Shown here piece after piece: positions 26,531-35,900 of a DNA stretch of 64,000 nucleotides. The notes below the pieces were generated by a model. The model was not told the origin of the DNA, searched no databases, and saw nothing but the letters and a program-made list of their open reading frames with translations. Source of the DNA: Bacteroidales bacterium. Its GTDB lineage: Bacteria; Bacteroidota; Bacteroidia; Bacteroidales; UBA1715. Position numbers and translations under genes: made by a program. Location of the stretch: NCBI GenBank assembly GCA_016714605.1, contig JADKDL010000012.1, forward strand, positions 1-64,000, read 5' to 3'. Every line of letters starts with the position of its first letter. The first letter of the stretch is position 1.

Positions 26531-27577
26531 CTATTTGTTTAATGCAACACCCTCAGGGTATTGCATTGTAACGCAATGTAAAGATCCATGCTGTTTAATT
26601 AAAACAGAACAATCAATAGGAATAATTTCATGCTGAGGCAAAGATTCTTTAAAAATTTTTATAGCCTCAGTATCGGTATTTACATTGTAAATAGGCAGTA
26701 AAACAGCACCATTTATAAATAAGAAATTTGCATATGTTGCCGGAATCCTGAACCCATCCTCATCGAAAACAGCAGGTGTCATTGGCAATTTTATGAGCTT
26801 ATAAGGACAATTGTCAACCGTTCTAAAACGAAGCAGCTCATTTTCCATTTCTTTAAGCGCAGTGTAATGCTCATCACGCTCATCATCGCACGCAACATAC
26901 ATAATAGTATCATCAGCTACAAAACGAGCCAGCGTGTCTATATGACTATCGGTATCATCGCCTGCTAAGTATCCGCTATTTAGCCATAAAACAGTATGAG
27001 CACCAAAAAGTTCGCATAGTCGCTTCTCAATCTGCTGTTTTGATAGGTGTTCATTGCGATTTTTGCTCAGCAAACAGTCAGTAGTAGTAAGCAAGACTCC
27101 CTTACCATTAGATTCAATACTTCCACCTTCAAAGACCATATCAGCAAATGAAATCAACTCGGCATTGGTAATAATATTTTCGGAAAACAATTCTGCTGTT
27201 ATCTGATTGTCTAGATTAGCCGGAAATTTCAAGCCCCAGCCATTGAATGTAAAATTGTAAACACAAGGTAATCCATTTTTAAAAATCGTAATGCCACCAT
27301 GATCTCTAGCCCAAGTATCATTGTTTTCAATTTTTACATATCTAATTTTATCTTGATCTAAATCAGCCAAAAGACGCTTAACCATATCTATCTCTGAACA
27401 AACCACAAGTAATCTCTGTTTTTCAACTACTGCTTTTGCAATATTATAGAAACACAAATGAGCCTGTTCTAGATATTCTATCCAATCGGTATTAGTGTGA
27501 GGCCAAGTCAACTGAACAAAATTTTGCTTTTGCCACTCGGCAGGGAAAACAACACTCTGAGAGTTAGGATTTTGCAT
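26531..27577 (-). CDS. aguA: Agmatine deiminase
   Basis: AguA converts agmatine to N-carbamoylputrescine and ammonia. The 348-residue protein of the PPAD (guanidino-modifying) family starts with FPAEWQKQNFVQLTWPH and has NDTWARDHGGITI, the Asp/Arg motif that binds the guanidino group, and the HIDTLARFV motif with the catalytic His. The catalytic Cys335 lies in the C-terminal GSLHCVTMQYP. Together with the aguB gene downstream it makes putrescine from agmatine; the arginine decarboxylase is not in this window. It follows tRNA-Asn by 68 bases. Confidence 0.96.
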   Translation of the reverse strand: MQNPNSQSVVFPAEWQKQNFVQLTWPHTNTDWIEYLEQAHLCFYNIAKAVVEKQRLLVVCSEIDMVKRLLADLDQDKIRYVKIENNDTWARDHGGITIFKNGLPCVYNFTFNGWGLKFPANLDNQITAELFSENIITNAELISFADMVFEGGSIESNGKGVLLTTTDCLLSKNRNEHLSKQQIEKRLCELFGAHTVLWLNSGYLAGDDTDSHIDTLARFVADDTIMYVACDDERDEHYTALKEMENELLRFRTVDNCPYKLIKLPMTPAVFDEDGFRIPATYANFLFINGAVLLPIYNVNTDTEAIKIFKESLPQHEIIPIDCSVLIKQHGSLHCVTMQYPEGVALNK

Positions 27578-27617
27578 GAAAAATAGTATTTATTGTAAAT
27601 AAAGAAACATCATAAAA

Positions 27618-27643
27618 CAAAAAGCCACCTAATGGTGGCTTTT
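27618..27643 (-). terminator. Terminator of tRNA-Asn
   Basis: A 10-bp perfect stem (27620-27629 with 27634-27643) with a 4-nt loop begins right after the tRNA 3' end on the minus strand and is followed by TGTTTT. It separates the tRNA from aguA. Confidence 0.8.
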
Positions 27644-27644
27644 G

Positions 27645-27719
27645 CTCCTGGGGGCTGGGCTTGAACCAGCGACCCTCTGATTAACAGTCAGATGCTCTGA
27701 CCAACTGAGCTACTCAGGA
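27645..27719 (-). tRNA. tRNA-Asn (anticodon GTT)
   Basis: The minus strand folds as a tRNA. The D arm is GCTC...GAGC, the anticodon arm CTGACTGTTAATCAG has GTT in the loop, and the T arm is GCTGG-TTCAAGC-CCAGC. The CCA tail is not encoded. The 3' acceptor strand has one C more than the 5' strand can pair with, leaving the helix irregular; removing one C from a C5 run gives a good helix apart from one A-C mismatch. That suggests a homopolymer error. Confidence 0.9.
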
Positions 27720-27832
27720 ATTTTCATTCTCAATTGCGGTTGCAAATTTAAATATAATTTTTAAAAATGCAATAAATTAAAATATTTTTTTTGTAAAAAA
27801 CTTAAAATTAATTGCATTGTTCTTATTTTAAA

Positions 27833-28813
27833 TTACTTAACAATACTAGAAATTTCAGATTTTATTTTATCCCAAGTCTGTTGTGGTAGTTTTGCACCAA
27901 TTACTTCTATTACTTTACCTCCAAGCAATGAACCTATAGCCCCACAAACAGGTAGTGGTTGATTGTTTAGCAATCCGTATAAAAATCCGGCAGCATAATT
28001 ATCGCCTGCACCGGTAGTATCTAAAGCTGTGGCTTTTATTGCAGGTACTTGATAAAATTCGTTACCTTTTTTAATGTATGAGCCATTTTTCCCAACTTTT
28101 ACAACTGCTATTTCGCATACTTCTGCTACTTCATCTACCGCTTCTCTTGGTTCTTTTCCAGTAAATGATTTTGCTTCCTCTTCATTGAGAAAAACAATAT
28201 CAACATACTGCTTCACAATTCTTTTCATAAAATCGGGCATTGCTTCTATCACATTAAAGCTAGCCATGTCAATAGAAATTTTGCAACCAGCTTCTTTTGC
28301 CAATTTCAAAGCATGTTCTATCAGTTCCTGATTAAATGCCAGATACCCTTCTAAATGCACATAATTGTATGTCTTAAACATATCTAGCGTAAGGTCCGAT
28401 GATTGTAACTCTACCGCAGCTCCCAGATATGTAGCAAACGTACGTTCACTGTCCTTACTTATAAGTGCGACAGCTCTTCCGGTAATCGTTTCACTTTCTA
28501 AAAGCATTGGTTTTACACCATTATTGAGCATATCAGATTTAAAAAATGCACCGAACTCATCTTTTCCTATTTTGCCAATATAAGCCGAATTAGCACCTAA
28601 TGCAGCAAGCGAATTTATTGTATTAGCTGCACTACCGCCCGAAACCATAGTTTTTTCAAGACTTCCGGTCTGACTAATAATTATATCCGACTGATTTTTA
28701 TCTACTAACTGCATACTTCCCTTAGCCAAATTGAAGGTTTGTAGCAAATTGTCATTTTCTAGTTTGAATAAAATATCTACAAGCGCGTTGCCTATTGCAA
28801 GAACTTTTCCCAT
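27833..28813 (-). CDS. PfkB-family kinase, adenosine-kinase-like
   Basis: A 326-residue nucleoside or sugar kinase. The N-terminus IGNALVDILFKLENDNLL and the MVSGGSAANTINSLAALGA motif (about residues 55-73) match the adenosine-kinase branch of the PfkB family. The catalytic block is DTTGAGDNYAAGFLYGL (about residues 261-277). In Bacteroidota this branch is usually annotated as adenosine kinase; the substrate is not proven. A TACTTTTG box lies 14 bases before the ATG, which implies a very short leader. It stands alone, with a 483-base gap upstream. Confidence 0.85.
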   Translation of the reverse strand: MGKVLAIGNALVDILFKLENDNLLQTFNLAKGSMQLVDKNQSDIIISQTGSLEKTMVSGGSAANTINSLAALGANSAYIGKIGKDEFGAFFKSDMLNNGVKPMLLESETITGRAVALISKDSERTFATYLGAAVELQSSDLTLDMFKTYNYVHLEGYLAFNQELIEHALKLAKEAGCKISIDMASFNVIEAMPDFMKRIVKQYVDIVFLNEEEAKSFTGKEPREAVDEVAEVCEIAVVKVGKNGSYIKKGNEFYQVPAIKATALDTTGAGDNYAAGFLYGLLNNQPLPVCGAIGSLLGGKVIEVIGAKLPQQTWDKIKSEISSIVK

Positions 28814-28826
28814 TTGTTTTTTTTGG

Positions 28827-28834
28827 CAAAAGTA
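28827..28834 (-). promoter_or_regulatory. -7 promoter box of the adenosine-kinase-like gene
   Basis: TACTTTTG on the minus strand, ending 13 bases before the ATG. It implies a transcript with a leader of about 7 nt. Confidence 0.4.
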
Positions 28835-28954
28835 AACAATTATTGATTATTTTTATAAAAATAGTAGGTGGAAAAGTGCTTGTTTTAAGCTTTTTGAAAT
28901 TTAAAGAAACTCTTTCAAATATTTTCTTTAAATCAAATGTACTGAAAACACAAA

Positions 28955-29079
28955 AAGGTATCACTTTACAGGGGTGATACCAATTCATTTTTCATGATTT
29001 AGGTTGTGTATGATGATGTCTTAATTTTGTAGTGTCTTGCTTCCGTGTAAAGTCTCATCAAATTTATAATTCAAAGGTA
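28955..29079 (-). ncRNA. Candidate small transcript with 19-codon ORF and terminator
   Basis: On the minus strand a TACCTTTG box (29079-29072) is followed by a 19-codon ORF (29058 to 28999, starting MRLYTEARHYKIK) and then a hairpin (28974-28981 with 28957-28964) with TTTTT after it. Box, ORF and terminator together make a transcript unit of about 110 nt inside a 483-base gap without other genes. It may be a leader peptide, a small protein or a regulatory RNA. It does not lead into the adenosine-kinase gene, which has its own box. Confidence 0.45.
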
Positions 29080-29296
29080 TTTAAATAAACAATATCAATT
29101 TAATTTTCTATGACGTATGTTAACAGGCAAAAAGCTGATAAAAATCATACTTCATGATGTTTTACCATAATAATTTGAACTGATTAACTATTTTGCCAAA
29201 ATTCTTCATGTTTAATAGATAAAACATTCGGCATAAAAAATAGTGAAATTATTTCTACCTTTATAAATTAAACTAATATTACAAATTGAAAATAGT

Positions 29297-29545
29297 ATGA
29301 AGTGTAGAGAGCTGTGTGGAGCATGTTGCATTATTCCATCAATTTCATCGTCAATTCCGGGAATGCCAAACGGCAAACCGGCAGGGGTGCAATGTATTCA
29401 CTTGACTATTGATTATAAATGTAATATATTCACCTCACCCGACAGACCTAAAGTATGCGACGGTTTTAAAGCTGACGCTCTCATCTGTGGAAATAACAGA
29501 GATGAAGCTATTAGAATTATGAAAGATTTAGAAGATCTGGAATAA
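29297..29545 (+). CDS. YkgJ-family Cys-cluster protein
   Basis: An 82-residue protein of the YkgJ zinc/iron-chelating cluster family. The conserved pattern is CRELCGACC at the N-terminus, then VQCIHL, YKCNIF and PKVCDGF, with the Cys residues placed to bind a metal or an Fe-S cluster. The function of these proteins is not known. It is a short single gene between a long gap and the convergent OmpA gene, 9 bases away from that gene's stop. Confidence 0.88.
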   Translation: MKCRELCGACCIIPSISSSIPGMPNGKPAGVQCIHLTIDYKCNIFTSPDRPKVCDGFKADALICGNNRDEAIRIMKDLEDLE

Positions 29546-29554
29546 ATCTTATTT

Positions 29555-31687
29555 TTACTCTTCGTAAATAATTTCTGAATACTGTTCCAATGATCCTAAA
29601 ATTCTAAATTCGGTACGTCTATTTTTTTCTCTTCCTACCGGATTGTCGGAACCATCGGGATTTTCATTTGGTGCAATAGACTTCTCTTCGCCATATCCTT
29701 TTGCGTAGAGTCGTTTGGAATCAATTCCCTTTTTAATTAGGTAATCTACAACACTTTGAGCTCTTTCTTGCGATAATTTTTTATTGTATTCATCGTTACC
29801 TTTACTGTCGGTGTGAGAACTTATCTCTATTACAATTTGCGGCGTTTCTTTCAACACAACCAACAAGGTAGAATCTATTACTCTTTTTGCCGATGTGGTA
29901 AGTATTGATTTATCGAAATCATAATAAATATTTTTTACAATCATTGGCTGTTTTGGCATTAAGTTGACCCCAATAGGTTGCAATATTAAAGTATCTGATT
30001 CGAATATAGGTCTAGTATCAACTTTTATTTTTTTGTTGAAATTACCGTAATTCTCAAATTCTAAAGCATATTCTTTGCCCGATTCTAAATTAAAAAAATA
30101 CGAACCTTTTTTATCGGTTGTGTCATTTTTAATATAAATCAAATCTTTATTTTTTGTATCAATTAAATATAAAGAAACAACAACTCCTTCTGCCCAAAGA
30201 TATCCGGTTGAATCATTGATTGCAGATTTATCAGGTAGTATTTCTGCGGTTTCAAATTTGTCGGTAAACATCTCTTTTATATTATCATCTAAAATTATAT
30301 AAACTTGACCTGTGGCAGCAACTTTTATAACTTCATTATATTTGAATGAATAAATATCATCGCAACAGGTAGGATGTAAAGAATTTACACCACCTGGTCG
30401 GTTAGATACAAAAAAACCATCTTCTTTATTTGTATTTAGCACAAAATATAAATCATCGTAACTAGAATTTATCGGATAGCCAATATTTTCGGCAGGCAAC
30501 CATTTGTTCATTTCTCCGGTGGCTTTATTTATGTCTAATTCGCCAATAGTAATAAATCCATCGGAACTAAAATACAGGGTTCTAGAATCAAAATCATAAT
30601 AAGGAGTTACTTCGTTTCCTTTAGTATTTACAGAACTTCCACAGTTTTTGGCAGTTCGCCATACTTTTTTCGATTCGTTGTATGTGGCATACCATATATC
30701 CATACCTCCTTTACCTTCGGGTCTGTTTGATACAAAATATAAAACCTCTTCATTCTTTTTAGATTCACTTCCAACGGTTGGTTGTGTAGAGGTAAAATCA
30801 GGTAGATTTATGAATTCGGGCAGCAATTCCGGTTCGCTCCATTTATTGCCTTTTTTCTCAGTTTTATAGATTTTACAAATAACATCGTACTTCCAGTTTT
30901 TTTCGCATCGAGTAAAATAAAATCTGTTTTTATCAGGAGAAAATGCTCCATTTCCGGTATTTACATTTGGTATGTTTGCCGGAATTTGATCAAGACTACC
31001 TGAATAATACCAGTTTAGGGTTTTCTTTTTACCTAAATAAAATTGCCTAACAGGAACGTCTAGAGTTGTATCACCTACAATAGAATATACAGCAGTATCA
31101 GAACGTAGCGAAGCGTAAATAAGAGTAGTATCGTTGTAAAAAATTGGAGAAAATTCAACTGAGGCTTTGTTTATAGAAGTATCAATATGCGATGTCCAAA
31201 CGATCAATAAAGTATTTAATATTTTTTGAGCGGTATCGCACGAAAGCATTTTCATGCCAGCCATAGATTTATAATCATCTAACTCTTTTAATTCTAACTT
31301 CATAACATCTTTTTTGAAGCTTTTAAAAGCTGAATATGCGTCGTCATATTTTTGGGCAACCATGAGCATGCAACCATAATGATAGAGAGCTTCCACAGCT
31401 TTTTCGTTATTGGTGTCGTATGCTTTTTTATACCAATCTTGAGCTTTTTCATAATTTCGAGCTGCCTGGTAGCATTTTGCCAGAGTGAGCATTATCTCAA
31501 AATCTTCAGCCTTTTTGGTCAGATATGCCTCATAATAATCAATTGCAGAGTAAGTATCACCTTGTTTTAGGGCATTCTTACCTAAATTTTTTAATTGTCC
31601 TGCATTTTTCTTAGACAAGTCCTGCGCTGTTAAAGTAGAAACTGCCAATAGAGAAATGAATAGTATTACAATTTTAATAGAATTCAT
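29555..31687 (-). CDS. OmpA-family protein with TPR and PD40 repeats, PorE-like
   Basis: A 710-residue exported protein. In order: signal peptide (residues 1-21), TPR repeats (about 25-145), PD40/WD40-like propeller units (about 175-450, for example LYFVSNRPEGKGGMDIWYA), a carboxypeptidase-regulatory-like domain (about 455-570) and a C-terminal OmpA peptidoglycan-binding domain (about 590-705, with SSHTDSKGNDEYN and the NRRTEF end). This is the domain order of PorE, a T9SS protein that ties the machine to peptidoglycan. It lies 126 bases after a PorP/SprF gene on the same strand, which fits. Its exact partner is inferred. Confidence 0.88.
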   Translation of the reverse strand: MNSIKIVILFISLLAVSTLTAQDLSKKNAGQLKNLGKNALKQGDTYSAIDYYEAYLTKKAEDFEIMLTLAKCYQAARNYEKAQDWYKKAYDTNNEKAVEALYHYGCMLMVAQKYDDAYSAFKSFKKDVMKLELKELDDYKSMAGMKMLSCDTAQKILNTLLIVWTSHIDTSINKASVEFSPIFYNDTTLIYASLRSDTAVYSIVGDTTLDVPVRQFYLGKKKTLNWYYSGSLDQIPANIPNVNTGNGAFSPDKNRFYFTRCEKNWKYDVICKIYKTEKKGNKWSEPELLPEFINLPDFTSTQPTVGSESKKNEEVLYFVSNRPEGKGGMDIWYATYNESKKVWRTAKNCGSSVNTKGNEVTPYYDFDSRTLYFSSDGFITIGELDINKATGEMNKWLPAENIGYPINSSYDDLYFVLNTNKEDGFFVSNRPGGVNSLHPTCCDDIYSFKYNEVIKVAATGQVYIILDDNIKEMFTDKFETAEILPDKSAINDSTGYLWAEGVVVSLYLIDTKNKDLIYIKNDTTDKKGSYFFNLESGKEYALEFENYGNFNKKIKVDTRPIFESDTLILQPIGVNLMPKQPMIVKNIYYDFDKSILTTSAKRVIDSTLLVVLKETPQIVIEISSHTDSKGNDEYNKKLSQERAQSVVDYLIKKGIDSKRLYAKGYGEEKSIAPNENPDGSDNPVGREKNRRTEFRILGSLEQYSEIIYEE

Positions 31688-31813
31688 TTTTTAAAGTTAT
31701 TTATTATAAATATTTTTATCAGTTGTTGCTTACATACAAGGTTACAAAACTAATGTTTCTTTTGAAATTGAATAAATAAAAGCTGTTAAAATATTTTTAT
31801 TAATGTAAAAATA

Positions 31814-32839
31814 TTAATATCTGTCGCAAGGTATTTTAATAGAAACCGGTTGTGTACTCTTGCAAATATATGACAATGACAACTCTAACGCACCTCTGTT
31901 GTTGGTTGCTACCGCCAAAGATGATACATTGAAATCATAACTTAGACCTAAATCAAATTGTTTGATTCGAGCACCAACGATCCAAGCCGAGGCATCGAAA
32001 TTTTCTTTCCAACCATATCTGAAAATAGTTCCAAAATAAACAGTCTTAATTGTTTTAGGATTCAAATCTACCTCCAAATTTGCACCTATAAGCCATTCTG
32101 TAGCTTTACGTTGCGCCATATACATGGTATTTGGTACAAGTCTTAAAGATTTACCTAATTTAAATGAAGCATTGGCATGAATCACTTTCCTTATTGCCAA
32201 TTGGGTAACGTCTGATTTTGTTCCAAAAAAAGATTCGTTGGGTGTGGTGAGATGAAATAATGACATTCCTACTGTAGTTCTAATTTTTTCGGTAAGTTGA
32301 TTGCTCCACAACAATCCGGCATTGAGGTCGAAATAATTTATTCCTTCTGCACTACCCTCTCCTGAAAATTCACCTCCAAAAACTTCTTCTCCACCAAGTG
32401 TAAATTGTCCATCAAAAGTATATTCGTCCATGTTAGTAGATTTATTGACGTAACCCGGCTGAATTGCTATCTGAAATTCGTGCCCTGCAATTTTTTTATA
32501 ATATGCCAACGAAGCATAAATTTTATTTACACTTAGACCTACCGTTCCCGATTTGTCATTTATAAATTGCACACCATAACTAAATTTTTCTGAAAAGAAA
32601 TAATAAGGCTTATCAAATGCTACTCCAAAGGTGCTATACGGCTTACCTGCAATGGCTTTCCACTGATTTCTGTAGTTTGCACTAATCCTGCAATCGCCTT
32701 CATACCAACCGGTATTTGCCGGATTTTGTGTAAGCGGCGAAGCATAATACTGCGTAAAATGAACATCCTGTGCAACTAAACGGGCACAAATAAGTGTCAT
32801 TAAAACATAAAAACTAGTAATCCTTTTTTGTGATTTCAT
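31814..32839 (-). CDS. PorP/SprF family T9SS outer-membrane protein
   Basis: An outer-membrane barrel of about 341 residues that helps anchor or deliver T9SS cargo. The family opening QDVHFTQYYASPLTQNPANTGW is clear. Its C-terminus has LGLSYDFNVSSLAVATNNRGALELSLSY. I place the start at the ATG at 32839, giving MKSQKR and a clean signal peptide. A longer reading would begin with TTG at 32872, but that codon lies inside the TACCTTTG promoter box. It is transcribed away from the giant adhesin gene and is followed by the PorE-like gene, forming one surface module. Confidence 0.9.
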   Translation of the reverse strand: MKSQKRITSFYVLMTLICARLVAQDVHFTQYYASPLTQNPANTGWYEGDCRISANYRNQWKAIAGKPYSTFGVAFDKPYYFFSEKFSYGVQFINDKSGTVGLSVNKIYASLAYYKKIAGHEFQIAIQPGYVNKSTNMDEYTFDGQFTLGGEEVFGGEFSGEGSAEGINYFDLNAGLLWSNQLTEKIRTTVGMSLFHLTTPNESFFGTKSDVTQLAIRKVIHANASFKLGKSLRLVPNTMYMAQRKATEWLIGANLEVDLNPKTIKTVYFGTIFRYGWKENFDASAWIVGARIKQFDLGLSYDFNVSSLAVATNNRGALELSLSYICKSTQPVSIKIPCDRY

Positions 32840-32851
32840 AGTAAAAAAAGT

Positions 32852-32859
32852 TATCTTTG
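32852..32859 (+). promoter_or_regulatory. -7 promoter box of the PKD adhesin gene
   Basis: TATCTTTG fits TAnnTTTG. A TTG lies 21 bases upstream (32828-32830), near the usual -33 spacing. The adhesin ATG is 68 bases downstream. The box lies inside the region transcribed by the opposing porP promoter. Confidence 0.55.
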
Positions 32860-32869
32860 TAACTAAATT

Positions 32870-32877
32870 CAAAGGTA
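32870..32877 (-). promoter_or_regulatory. -7 promoter box of the porP/porE-like operon
   Basis: TACCTTTG on the minus strand, 30 bases before the porP ATG at 32839. It is only 10 bases from the opposing -7 box, so the two promoters overlap and polymerases should compete. Confidence 0.55.
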
Positions 32878-32926
32878 TACATTATTATTTAATTAAGAAA
32901 ACTGAAATTGAAAAAACTTTAATTAT

Positions 32927-35900
32927 ATGCGCTCAATAAATTATTTTTTATTCTTTGTGTCTGTCTTTTTGGTAAAAAACACGGTAGCACAAACTTTCGA
33001 TTTTAAGGTTGAAAGCGGCAACACCAAGGGTTGCGAGATTCTTTCAGAGAATATTATCAATACTTCAACAGATGTAACTAACTATACCTTCTTATGGAAA
33101 TGGGGCGAAGGAAAATCTTCTGAACTTGCTACAAATGTAAAAATGAGTTTCACCAGTGTAGGAAAACATACTATAGAAATGTATGTTTTTGACAAAAACA
33201 AAAAACCTATAGATACTGTAATTAAGCAAGATATAATCTCTATATTCAAAAATCCTACAGCTACAATTAAGACAGATAACAAAAATGTTTGTATAAATAA
33301 ACCTATTACCTATTCCATAGATCAACTCGTTAGTGATGCTTCAATAGTAAAATGGACATGGAAATTTGGCGACGGCAGGGACAATACCGTTTATTCTGAA
33401 AGTTCACAATCTCACTCATATAATCTAGTGGGAACCTATCCTCCAAAAATTCATGTATATGATGCCAACGGCTGCGATAATACCTCTACTGCAAAATCTA
33501 TAGAGATCGTTGTTTCTGATGTTAAACCCAATGTTTCTTTTACCCTTGATAAAAAATATGCCTGTGCTCCTGAATTGCTTGTAAAATTCTCCAATACTAC
33601 AACTCCTAATATTCCTATTGTTGACTTCATTTGGAATTATAATGACGGAACAGCTTCTGATACAAGCTTTGACGCCTCGCATGAATACACCACATTTGGC
33701 AATTTTTATCCGTCTCTTACTGCTATAGCAGAAAATGGCTGTACTAATACAAAAATGGAGAGAGTAGAATTGAAAGAATACAAAGTTAGTTTGGCAATTT
33801 TCAGTGGCTATTTACCTGTAAATGATGGTGATACAGTATGTCCGGGCGACATTACTTATAACCTCACCGCTACCGGTCTTGATGCTAATTCAGATATACG
33901 TTGGGATTTCGGAAACGATGGTTCTATTGAAGAACTTAATAAATACAACATTACAAAAAATTATACTACAGAAACAGCCATATCGTTAAAGGTTTCGGCA
34001 TCAGATTCTAGTACCTGTTATGCTGAGTCTATAAGAAATATTCACATTGAAAAACCTTTAGACATAAGCTTTACTCCTTTTGATGGTTTCTACCGATGCG
34101 AAAATTTTACTCAAGAATTTATAGCTAAAGCTAATCAAGCAAACGTAGATTTTGAATGGAATGTAATTTTAGAAACAAATCCTCCTTATTTTGCAGGTGT
34201 TCAAGATACATTTTATTTTAATCCTCAACTAGATGGAGATTATTACGTAAGTTTAAAGGCAACTACCGCAAATGGTTGTACAAAAGAAATAAAAGGCGGA
34301 AAAATAGTTTTCGATGAACCCGACCCTCTATTTATATTAAAAGATGAAGTGAAAAGTGGATGTGTAAATACTACTATTAATTATATACCTTCAATAAATT
34401 TTTCGTCAACAGAATACGATTCGATTACCAAAGTATCTTGGGATTTTGAAGGCGATGGTATAATTGATACTGTTGTAGGTGTTTTCGATGAAGTTTTTCA
34501 CACCTTTACAGATACAGGAATTTTTTATGGTAATTTGTATGCAGAAACCAAAAGCGGTTGCAAAGACTCCTTAATACTTGAACCATTGGCTAATGTTTTT
34601 CCGAAAAAGGTAGTAACGATAGGTCCAAAACCGGAAATTCTTTTTGAAATAACACCTACGGTTCTTTGTGCATCAGACGAATTGGTTTTCGAAGACCTTT
34701 CTACACTTTATTCAAAATATGATACCCTAATGGTAAATATTATGAATAAAAATAAAAAAAGTAATACAGGTACAACTCCCTTAGTGCTGAATCAAGGGAA
34801 AAAATCCACTCACATTTTCAACTCACTTACCGACACTACCGGATATCATGACCTTGAAATAATTTTAAGCGATATGGGTTGTAGAGATACGCTCCATATT
34901 TCTGATTGTGTTTTAGTTAAAGGTCCTATTTCTTTTCCTAAAGTATCGTTCGATTGCGACAGTCCGTTTATTTATACTTTTGATACAGAAAAAATGATAG
35001 ATGCAACTCGTTGGGAATGGAGAATTTACCAATATGATGCATTTTGGAATAAGCGAGGCAGTCTACTTGAAACTATAACCGATCAAGTAGAAAAACTCAC
35101 TTACAATTTCGAAGAGCTTTACAAAAAAAATAAAGATTTTCAGTTAATGCTCTGGTCTGAGAACGACACGAATAACTGCACTTTTGAATATGGCACAGAA
35201 GAGATTAATGTAAGGAACATTAAGGCAAAATTGCAAATTACCGACTCGCTTCTCTGTAAGAACGACAGGATTTATTTTAATTATGCAGACTCTTCTAATG
35301 ATGTATTGAATCTTAGATGGCAACTGTTCAATGAAAGTAGTTTAATAGCTTATGATACATTTCCCAATACTGCTGACTTAATTGCTGAGAAAAAGGGAAA
35401 ATATATGCTCAAAATTATTGCTAATGACACCCTTGGTTGTATAGACACCGATAGTGCCTACTACAAAGCATATCAACCTCAAATAGACACGCTTATAGCT
35501 ACCAATCCGGAAGATTGCCTCAATCTTATTACAGATATTAAAGTAACCGCTTCTGACGATACTACAATAACTAATTATTATTGGACTACCAAGGAACTCA
35601 ATCCTTATGATAATACAATTAAATCAACTAAAATACCTCAAATAACGGTAGAATATAAAACCTCGGGATATAGAGATATAAAAATTGACGTGGAAAATAG
35701 CATTGGCTGTAGGGCTTCCAAAACTTTCTCAGATTTGATTAAACCTATTGTGCCTTATGTAAATTTCAATCTGGCACAATCTAAATTCTGTTTAAATACG
35801 CCTACAGAAATAACGCTCAATAATAATGACCCTGAACGTAAAAATGCAGAACATAATTACTGGAATTTTGGCGATTCTGATTCTATTTTTGAAATAAATG

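Noticed and set aside
32840..32872. The longer start (TTG at 32872) for the PorP/SprF protein.
   Set aside because: The TTG is part of the TACCTTTG promoter box, and the ATG at 32839 gives a clean signal peptide.
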